From JBEKLJ01 sp050010255 (GTDB taxonomy: Bacteria > Acidobacteriota > Terriglobia > Bryobacterales > Bryobacteraceae), in contig JBEKLJ010000115.1 in NCBI GenBank assembly GCA_050010255.1, forward strand, positions 1 through 10,901: DNA of 10,901 nt, read 5' to 3'. Below, in pieces: positions 1-4,397 of this stretch. Positions within the stretch are counted from its first letter, which is position 1, and each line of letters begins with the position of its first letter. The position numbers and the translations under genes were made by a program. Below the pieces are notes generated by a model. The model did not search any database, had not been told where the DNA came from, and was given only the letters and a program-made list of their open reading frames with translations.

Positions 1-419
1 TGCTGGATTTCCGGCGGCACGGTGGGAAACATGGCCAGCATGCCGCTCACATGAAACCCGCCGATCATCACCGCGACGCCCTCTCGCCGCAGCTCCAGCG
101 CAATGTCGGCCGCCCGGCAGAACTGGTTGGTTTGCACTCCCACCAGGCACACCAGCACGCGCTCTCCGGAGCGGCGGTTGAGGCGGGAGATTCTGCGGAG
201 CGGGAGCCTGGTGACGGCCTCATCCAGCACCTGAACTCGCAGCTCCACCTCGCCCAGCAGGCGCCGCTGGCGAACATCCTCGGTGAGGGAGTTGAGACAA
301 GCGAGGCTGTTGGTGGGCACCACCGCCCGCCAGTGGCGGATGACGAAGCCTTCGTCGTCGTACTTCGACGGCCGTACCAGAAACACACGGAGTATGGCAG
401 GCCGTCTGGCGGGATTCAT
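1..419 (-). CDS. B12-binding-type radical SAM protein, N-terminal part (runs off the left edge)
   Basis: About 139 residues are visible, starting MNPARRPAILRVFLVRPSKY. The segment reads as the N-terminal Rossmann-like region of cobalamin-binding radical SAM enzymes: an opening strand RVFLVRPSKYDDEG, a strand VLVCLVGVQTNQF, a helix ADIALELRREGV, and then VAVMIGGFHVSGM, which matches the strand-GG(F/I)H signature of this superfamily. The CxxxCxxC cluster site would lie beyond the window edge, so radical SAM activity is inferred from the N-terminus and from the neighbouring homologue. ATG 419 is chosen because AAGAGGG (428-434) sits 8 nt upstream; an in-frame ATG at 440 has no ribosome binding site. 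The gene follows the complete radical SAM gene by 63 nt on the same strand, so the two are probably co-transcribed. The substrate is unknown. Confidence 0.75.
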   Translation of the reverse strand, partial: MNPARRPAILRVFLVRPSKYDDEGFVIRHWRAVVPTNSLACLNSLTEDVRQRRLLGEVELRVQVLDEAVTRLPLRRISRLNRRSGERVLVCLVGVQTNQFCRAADIALELRREGVAVMIGGFHVSGMLAMFPTVPPEIQ

Positions 420-482
420 CCTGATCGCCCTCTTCCCCATCAGCTTAGCGCACACGGGCGCTCCGTGCAGGGCCAGGCCGGG

Positions 483-1889
483 CTAGACACCCAGTTGCGC
501 CGGGGAGACGTCGCCGAAACTGGGAGCAGGAGCCCGGCCGGCGCACAGACGCCTGTCAAGGAGATGGTTGGACCGGAAGCTCAGGTTGGCAACCAGTGCG
601 CCGAAGAACTGTCTGGGACTGTGCGTGTTCCTGGCGGCGCGCAGCATCCGTCGCAGGATCTGCGGATAGGAGTAGAACCGGTCGTTGAATTGGTTCACCT
701 CTTCCAGTAGTTCCGCCCAGGTAAAATTCCTGTAGTCGGCCACGGGATAAGTCAGAGTGTAATATGTCCAGTCCCGCGGGTAATCGTTCGCACGGATCCT
801 GCCCTCGCGCTCCATCTGGGCATAGAGCTTGGTTCCGGGAAGTGGAGTGAGGATCAGGACGTTTGCGGCGTCGACGCCGTATTCCCTGGCCGCGCGGGCG
901 ATCATCTCTCCGGCCCCCCGCTTGTCCGTGTCGATCCCGATGATGAACGAGCCGACAACGACCAGGCCGTGCCGTTGCATGCGGCGGACCGATTCGTGGA
1001 AGTTTCTGCCCTTCTGGATGTTGAACTTCTTGTTCAGGGCAATGAGCCCTTCGACGGTCGGGGATTCGAACCCGATGAACGCGCCCTGGCATCCCGCCCG
1101 CGCGGCGAGCTCCAGCAGCTCTTCATCGTCCGCGAAGTTGATCGTCGCCTGGCAGATCCAAGGCCGGGTCAGCCCTTCCCGAATCATCGCCCGGAAGAGC
1201 TCCTTGGACTGTGCGAGATGGTCGCGGCGGGTGCCGATGAGGTTGTCGTCCACGAACAGGATGACCTTCTCCTGGATCAGCCGCAGCTCCGCAATGACGT
1301 CGGCGACGGGCCGGCGGCGGAACGTGCCGCCGTTGAAAACGGTCACGCTGCAAAAGCTGCAATTGAGCGGACAGCCGCGCGTGGTTTGCAGCGCACCAAA
1401 ATAGTACCTGCCGCGGAGCAAATCGTGGCGAGCGGGCGGGACTTCGGCTATCGCACTGATCCCGCCCCGGTACACCCTCTGGAGCGCATGGTTTGCGGCG
1501 TCCTCCAGAACCTGCCTCCACGCCGACTCCGCCTCTCCGGTGACCACCGCATCGGCGTACCGCAGCGCCTCATCGCAACACAGGGTGGCATGGATGCCTC
1601 CCATGACCACTGGCACCCCCATCGCGCGGAAGATTGCGGCGACCTCGTAAGCCCGTGTGGCCTGGGAGGTGAATGCGGTGACGCCGACCAGATCGGGTTT
1701 AGGCAGGCGCGCGTAATCGGGGCGGCCCAGGTTCTCGTCGATCAGTTCCACCTCCCACTGCGATGGAGTCAGTCCGGCCACCACGAGAAGCCCGAGCGGC
1801 TTCCAGACCCGATAACTGTTCAGACGATTCCAGCGGACCTTGCTGAGGCTGACCACCGGATTGTCCGGATTCACAAGATACAGCCGCAT
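483..1889 (-). CDS. B12-binding domain-containing radical SAM protein
   Basis: A 468-aa protein with the architecture of cobalamin-dependent (class B / BchE-like) radical SAM enzymes. Residues 1-130 are the B12-binding-type domain: MRLYLVNPDNP, then DLVGVTAFTSQ at 67-77 and VVMGGIH at 94-100. The radical SAM core begins with TRGCPLNCSFCSV; Cys173, Cys177 and Cys180 form the CX3CX2C site for the [4Fe-4S] cluster that binds S-adenosylmethionine. FVDDNLIG near 212-219 and the later IGFES and GSFIIGID segments are typical core strands. The C-terminus (YPQILRRML, FFGALVANLSF) resembles the tail often found on these proteins (DUF4070-like, from memory). The DxHxxG cobalamin-ligand motif is not evident; the corresponding place reads DENLGRP, which is common in this class. 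ATG 1889 is preceded by AGAGGA at a 5-nt spacing. The gene leads a probable two-gene operon with the next radical SAM gene. Substrate not identifiable; methylation or cyclisation of a hydrophobic metabolite are only possibilities. Confidence 0.9.
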   Translation of the reverse strand: MRLYLVNPDNPVVSLSKVRWNRLNSYRVWKPLGLLVVAGLTPSQWEVELIDENLGRPDYARLPKPDLVGVTAFTSQATRAYEVAAIFRAMGVPVVMGGIHATLCCDEALRYADAVVTGEAESAWRQVLEDAANHALQRVYRGGISAIAEVPPARHDLLRGRYYFGALQTTRGCPLNCSFCSVTVFNGGTFRRRPVADVIAELRLIQEKVILFVDDNLIGTRRDHLAQSKELFRAMIREGLTRPWICQATINFADDEELLELAARAGCQGAFIGFESPTVEGLIALNKKFNIQKGRNFHESVRRMQRHGLVVVGSFIIGIDTDKRGAGEMIARAAREYGVDAANVLILTPLPGTKLYAQMEREGRIRANDYPRDWTYYTLTYPVADYRNFTWAELLEEVNQFNDRFYSYPQILRRMLRAARNTHSPRQFFGALVANLSFRSNHLLDRRLCAGRAPAPSFGDVSPAQLGV

Positions 1890-2148
1890 CCGCTTCCTCT
1901 CGGCGGCAAGCAGTGCAATCGAGCCGCTCCGCGGGCCGACTGACCAGGAGGCCTGATCGCTCTACCCCGCCCCCTAAGACCCAAGTGACGCGCTCGATAC
2001 GAAGAGCTTCCAGCCAGGGTTTCCGTTGTGGCTCTCCTAGGGGCGTCCCCAGAAGCCCCGCTACCCAGCCTGCACTTGTGCCCCCTGGATCCGGGCAGAT
2101 GCGTCAGAGATCCCCCTCGCAGGCATCTGGAAGCGGCTCCGCCCGGCG

Positions 2149-2167
2149 ATGCTCTACTGAAGAGCAT
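2149..2167. repeat. Short perfect hairpin ATGCTCT-ACTGA-AGAGCAT
   Basis: A 7-bp perfect stem (2149-2155 with 2161-2167) encloses a 5-nt loop. It has lower GC content than its surroundings and is not followed by a T tract on either strand, so it is not a classic terminator. It could be an operator or a remnant repeat arm; function unknown. Confidence 0.4.
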
Positions 2168-2201
2168 ACCGCACACGGGCTTCCCGCGGGGCGAAAAGGC
2201 T

Positions 2202-2224
2202 CCGCTCCCCTACGGTCGCGGCTC
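2202..2224 (+). repeat. Dispersed 23-bp repeat, copy 1
   Basis: The sequence CCGCTCC, six variable bases (CCTACG), then GTCGCGGCTC recurs at 4273-4295 with the same 7-bp and 10-bp flanks and a different centre (ATGACA); 19 of 23 positions match. Both copies are intergenic and in the same orientation. The outer CCGC and GCGG can pair as a short stem. From memory this resembles a short repeat found many times between genes in Solibacter-like genomes; that needs a genome-wide count. Confidence 0.6.
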
Positions 2225-2364
2225 CCTCAGAGGGCGCACCCTGAAACTGGGCCGCGCGCGCAAGCCAGCGGAAGGGTTTCGAGCGCGGGGCGAAGAGGGC
2301 TGAAACCCGTGGCGCCAAACGGGGATCGTTGGCAGTCCAAGCCTGCGGCGAGAGGGCGGAAAAG

Positions 2365-2373
2365 TGCTATACT
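2365..2373 (+). promoter_or_regulatory. Extended -10 promoter element upstream of the RRM gene
   Basis: TGC followed by TATACT (2368-2373) matches the extended -10 consensus TGnTATAAT with one mismatch in the hexamer. No good -35 hexamer lies 16-18 bp upstream, which fits an extended -10 promoter. Transcription would start near 2380, giving a leader of about 80 nt before the GTG start at 2460, long enough for post-transcriptional control. Confidence 0.45.
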
Positions 2374-2447
2374 TGATCTGCGTTTGATTGCCCCGCACAA
2401 CTAGGCCGAGATTCCATCCTGCCTTGTCTGGCTCGCTATCAAATGGC

Positions 2448-2453
2448 AAGGAG
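2448..2453 (+). promoter_or_regulatory. Ribosome binding site fixing the GTG start of the RRM gene
   Basis: AAGGAG lies 6 nt before GTG 2460. It decides the start: the open frame extends back to 2388 from an ATG that has no such site and would add 24 unrelated residues. Confidence 0.75.
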
Positions 2454-2459
2454 AACAGT

Positions 2460-2753
2460 GTGAAGAACATCTTTGTAGGCAACCTGGATTTCGGCGCCAC
2501 CGCAGAGTCCATCCGCACCATGTTCGAGGCGTATGGGGCGGTGGAACGCGTCAACTTGATGACGGACAGGGATACGGGCCGCTCACGGGGCTTCGCCTTC
2601 GTGGAAATGACGGACACCGAGGAAGCCGACCGTGCCATCGCGGCTTTGAACGGCACTAACCTGGGTGGCCGGACGCTCAACGTCAATGAGGCCCGGCCCA
2701 AAGTGGACCGCGGCGGCGGCGGATCGCGCGAGCGTCGCGTCCCGCGCTGGTAA
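2460..2753 (+). CDS. RRM-domain RNA-binding protein
   Basis: A 97-aa protein that is essentially one RNA recognition motif plus a short basic tail, like the small single-RRM proteins of cyanobacteria and other bacteria. RNP2 is IFVGNL at residues 4-9 and RNP1 is RGFAFVEM at 43-50; both carry the aromatic residues that stack on RNA bases. The linker DRDTGRSRGFAF and the helix EEADRAIAALNGTNLGGR are typical of the fold. Residues 80-97 form a Gly/Arg-rich tail (DRGGGGSRERR). It should bind single-stranded RNA in the cytoplasm; target unknown. The start is GTG 2460 because AAGGAG at 2448-2453 lies 6 nt upstream and the RRM begins immediately; the frame remains open further upstream without an RRM match. 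It is the first gene of a same-strand group with two other small, probably nucleic-acid-binding proteins. Confidence 0.93.
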   Translation: MKNIFVGNLDFGATAESIRTMFEAYGAVERVNLMTDRDTGRSRGFAFVEMTDTEEADRAIAALNGTNLGGRTLNVNEARPKVDRGGGGSRERRVPRW

Positions 2754-2769
2754 ACCAGCTCCCGTTTGG

Positions 2770-2798
2770 ACCGGCCGACTCTCATCCAGCCGGCCGGT
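2770..2798 (+). repeat. Perfect 8-bp hairpin between the RRM gene and the next ORF
   Basis: ACCGGCCG (2770-2777) pairs perfectly with CGGCCGGT (2791-2798) around a 13-nt loop. It begins 16 nt after the RRM stop codon and ends 20 nt before the next start codon. There is no T run after it, so it is more likely a partial terminator, an mRNA 3'-end stabiliser or a processing site than a strong intrinsic terminator. Confidence 0.5.
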
Positions 2799-2818
2799 AA
2801 GAGATCCGAAGGTACTCC

Positions 2819-3064
2819 ATGGCCTCGCGACCACACACCACCCAGAAGAAACGCCAGCGCGAGTTGGCTCGCCTGGAGAAGCAGCGCGACAAGGCCGCGA
2901 AGCGGCTGCAGCGCAAGCTGGAGCGGCGTCCGCTCGGGGACGGCACAGAGCTAGAGGCAGAACCCGGCGCGGCGGCCGACACAGATGCTGGTGCAGAACC
3001 CGGCGCGCCGGCTGACACAGTTGCTGGTGCAGAACCCGGCGCGGCGCCCGGCCGAGAGACGTAG
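2819..3064 (+). CDS. Small basic coiled-coil-like protein with a tandem-repeat acidic tail
   Basis: An 81-aa protein of unknown function with two halves. Residues 1-38 are strongly basic and helical (KKRQRELARLEKQRDKAAKR), a pattern that suggests RNA or ribosome association, or a short coiled coil. From about residue 46 the protein is an Ala/Pro/Gly/Glu/Asp tail built from a 12-residue repeat, AEPGA(A/P)ADT(D/V)AG, present about 2.6 times and encoded by a 36-bp DNA tandem repeat. No catalytic motif is visible. ATG 2819 has GAAGG 6 nt upstream. It lies 65 nt after the RRM gene on the same strand, so co-transcription is plausible. The N-terminal half resembles short lysine-rich hypothetical proteins of Acidobacteria (from memory); the tail may be a lineage-specific expansion and not required for function. 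Confidence 0.65.
   Translation: MASRPHTTQKKRQRELARLEKQRDKAAKRLQRKLERRPLGDGTELEAEPGAAADTDAGAEPGAPADTVAGAEPGAAPGRET
2957..3046 (+). repeat. 36-bp tandem repeat, 2.5 units, inside the 81-aa ORF
   Basis: Units begin with GCAGAACCCGGCGCG at 2957, 2993 and 3029. The first two are complete (36 bp each, differing at four positions: C/G at unit position 16, C/T at 21, A/T at 29, and otherwise near-identical); the third matches for 18 bp before diverging. The period is a multiple of three, so copy-number change keeps the reading frame and alters only tail length. Confidence 0.8.
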
Positions 3065-3190
3065 AACGCCGCTGGTGTCGAGCGCGAGTCGCACACGTGA
3101 AGCGCGTGCGCGCGCGTGGATTCTACGCGATGGCGGTTTGGTAGGGTGACTACAGCGCCGCCGGCGATCCGTGGGAGGAGGCTCGAGTCA

Positions 3191-3763
3191 ATGACCGGAA
3201 GGATCAAGAGCCTGAGCGCCAGCAGCGCCTCAGGTCTGATCGCGGCGGAGAACGGCCTCAGCGTCCATTTTCAGCCCTCCGCGGTCCTGGCATACGACAT
3301 CACCTGTCTGGCCGTCGGTCAATTGGTGACCTTTGACCTGGCGGGCGGCATTTGGCCCAGGGCGACCAACGTCTGTGTACTGAGACAGCATCATCTGGCC
3401 GTCACTGCGGGAAAGCATCCGGAGGGCCTGTGTCTTCGGTACATGGGCTTCGACCAAAACGGGAGCATTCGAGCCTACCGGTACGACCGGGTTTCGCCGG
3501 GCGAGGGCATCCGGACGTTCGTGGTAAACGCCGACCTGGCGCTCTTCCGAAAGCACCGCGTCGGGGTGCAAGACGGCCCAGCCTTGTGTCTGCACGCGCT
3601 GACGGCGGAGCTGGGCGCCGCCGGCTCACCGCAGCAGGCGAAGTGCGAGCGCGTGCTGACAGACCAGGACATGCTCGCGCATCTGGCCAGGCGACCCGTT
3701 CCCACAACCAGACCTCGCCCCCGCTGGCCACGACGCACCCCCGTCGCATCACACGCCGAGTGA
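3191..3763 (+). CDS. Cold-shock-like domain protein with an unrecognised C-terminal domain
   Basis: A 190-aa protein. Residues 1-63 (MTGRIKSLSASSASGLIAAE, then LSVHFQPSAVL, VGQLVTFDL and RATNVCV) follow the strand order of a cold-shock/OB-fold domain: GxIKxL, G(F)I, xVHFxxSAV, VGQxVxFxL, PxAxNV. The aromatic residues of classical RNP1 (KGFGFI) are missing, so RNA binding may be altered. Residues 78-141 (LCLRYMGFDQNGSIRAYRYD, then FVVNADLALFRKH and VQDGPALCL) look like a second compact beta-rich domain that I cannot assign. The last 25 residues are Pro/Arg-rich (PTTRPRPRWPRR), probably disordered and nucleic-acid-binding. The chosen ATG 3191 has GAGG 9 nt upstream within GGGAGGAGG and begins exactly at the domain; an open frame back to GTG 3116 adds only non-conserved sequence. 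It is third in a same-strand cluster with the RRM protein, but 126 nt separate it from the preceding gene, so it may have its own promoter. Confidence 0.7.
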   Translation: MTGRIKSLSASSASGLIAAENGLSVHFQPSAVLAYDITCLAVGQLVTFDLAGGIWPRATNVCVLRQHHLAVTAGKHPEGLCLRYMGFDQNGSIRAYRYDRVSPGEGIRTFVVNADLALFRKHRVGVQDGPALCLHALTAELGAAGSPQQAKCERVLTDQDMLAHLARRPVPTTRPRPRWPRRTPVASHAE

Positions 3764-3780
3764 GCAGGCCGAAACCGAAC

Positions 3781-3812
3781 GAGCCGCGACGGTTTGACTG
3801 TTCCGCGGCCTC
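3781..3812. terminator. Possible bidirectional terminator-like hairpin between convergent genes
   Basis: GAGCCGCG (3781-3788) pairs with CGCGGCCTC (3804-3812) as 8 bp with a single-C bulge and a loop of about 15 nt. It lies in the 80-nt gap between the convergent cold-shock-like gene and the CxCC gene, where a terminator is expected. There is no T tract on either side, so intrinsic termination is uncertain. Confidence 0.35.
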
Positions 3813-3843
3813 CCGTCCCTGAAACTCGAAACCAGGCTAGCCC

Positions 3844-4158
3844 CTAGTCCAGATCGATGTCGCGTTTGGGTGGGGGCTCGCCGGCGGTCTCCTGGGCCTT
3901 TTTGAACAGCTCATCGAACTTCTTGGCGAGCACCTGGGGCTGCATGCGCTCGGCCTCGACGGACTTGCGGAAGGCCTCCTCGCGGCGGGCCGCCGCGCCC
4001 TTCAGGCGCTCCAGGCCGGTCTCGAGGTCGGCGAGTTCGCGCGGCCTCTCGGCCGCCTTGAAGGTGATCACGGCACGGGTCTGGGGGTCGATCTTCAGCT
4101 CGGCCTGGCAACACGGGCAGATGACGTCAACCAGCGCTGTCCCTTTGGCTTTGGCCAT
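3844..4158 (-). CDS. Small CxCC-motif protein of unknown function
   Basis: A 104-aa protein. The N-terminus VDVICPCCQAELKIDPQTRAV carries Cys14, Cys16 and Cys17, a zinc-ribbon-like half-site; no second Cys pair follows, so metal binding would need a partner or dimerisation. Residues 38-90 are a charged, heptad-like helical stretch (LADLETGLERLK, RREEAFRKSVEAERM, KKFDELFKKAQE), probably coiled coil. The end is acidic (KRDIDLD). From memory, similar short proteins ending in a D-x-DLD tail are widespread in Acidobacteria with no assigned role. ATG 4158 has no Shine-Dalgarno sequence; instead an extended -10-like TGCTAAGAT ends 6 nt upstream, suggesting a leaderless mRNA. It converges on the plus-strand cold-shock-like gene and is followed at greater distance by no same-strand partner until the radical SAM operon. 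Confidence 0.75.
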   Translation of the reverse strand: MAKAKGTALVDVICPCCQAELKIDPQTRAVITFKAAERPRELADLETGLERLKGAAARREEAFRKSVEAERMQPQVLAKKFDELFKKAQETAGEPPPKRDIDLD

Positions 4159-4164
4159 AGGGCA

Positions 4165-4173
4165 ATCTTAGCA
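4165..4173 (-). promoter_or_regulatory. Extended -10-like element directly before the CxCC gene
   Basis: Read on the minus strand, TGC followed by TAAGAT (4170-4165) lies only 6 nt before ATG 4158. Initiation about 7 nt after the hexamer would fall on or next to the A of the start codon. A poor -35 candidate (GCGACT) lies 18 nt upstream. Confidence 0.35.
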
Positions 4174-4272
4174 GCCCGTGGCAGCAGGAGTCGCCCACAA
4201 GCGGCGGGCCGCGGCGCTAGCCGCGCGGCAACGCGGCTCACGCCGCAGTGGCGTGCCGCGCAAGTCAGCCAG

Positions 4273-4295
4273 CCGCTCCATGACAGTCGCGGCTC
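4273..4295 (+). repeat. Dispersed 23-bp repeat, copy 2
   Basis: CCGCTCC, then ATGACA, then GTCGCGGCTC. It matches copy 1 (2202-2224) in both flanks and differs in four of six central bases. It has the same orientation and is also intergenic. Confidence 0.6.
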
Positions 4296-4397
4296 TGCGA
4301 GTGGCATTACGCCGCTAATCGTGTCGTACGTTCCGTGAGCGGCCGCATCCCGTGGCTGAGCCGCGCGCGGCGCTAGGGCGCGCGCCGCTGATGGCGC

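Larger units (their letters stand above)
1890..2459. other. Divergent intergenic spacer with inverted repeats, no gene seen
   Basis: This 570-base stretch separates the leftward radical SAM operon from the rightward RNA-binding cluster. Open frames here have the low-complexity Arg/Pro/Gly/Ser composition of GC-rich non-coding sequence and match no family I recognise. It contains inverted repeats CAGATGC/GCATCTG (2096-2102/2123-2129), ATGCTCT/AGAGCAT (2149-2155/2161-2167) and GGGTTTC/GAAACCC (2274-2280/2302-2308), one copy of a 23-bp dispersed repeat (2202-2224), and a promoter-like element at 2365-2373. No tRNA or clear riboswitch was recognised. Confidence 0.6.
4159..4397. other. Hairpin-rich intergenic spacer
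   Basis: No gene is seen. Inverted repeats include CGCGGC-GCTA-GCCGCG near 4210-4225, the overlapping and mutually exclusive AGCCGCG-CGGCAA-CGCGGCT, CACGCC-GCAGT-GGCGTG near 4240-4256, and GCGGCGC/GCGCCGC (4367-4373/4382-4388). The last begins 10 nt past the stop codon of the AddA-like gene but has no T tract. The second copy of the 23-bp dispersed repeat is at 4273-4295. Confidence 0.5.

Noticed and set aside
51..710. Plus-strand open frame of 219 codons
   Set aside because: It lies opposite both radical SAM genes and the gap between them; the His/Pro/Gln-rich translation looks like non-coding composition.
969..1943. Plus-strand open frame of 324 codons opposite the radical SAM gene
   Set aside because: It is the antisense shadow of a gene with an intact CX3CX2C site; the translation matches no family and has no ribosome binding site.
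1890..2459. tRNA, riboswitch or decayed gene in the long spacer
   Set aside because: I found no cloverleaf with a TTCGANNC-type arm, no known riboswitch core, and no protein fragment that continues across frames.
2210..2836. Minus-strand open frame of 208 codons across the RRM gene
   Set aside because: It is antisense to the RRM protein, whose RNP1 and RNP2 motifs and ribosome binding site are clear.
4367..4388. Intrinsic terminator for the AddB/AddA-like operon
   Set aside because: The 7-bp stem GCGGCGC/GCGCCGC is well placed after the stop codon, but no U-rich tail follows; in DNA this rich in G and C such stems are frequent by chance.
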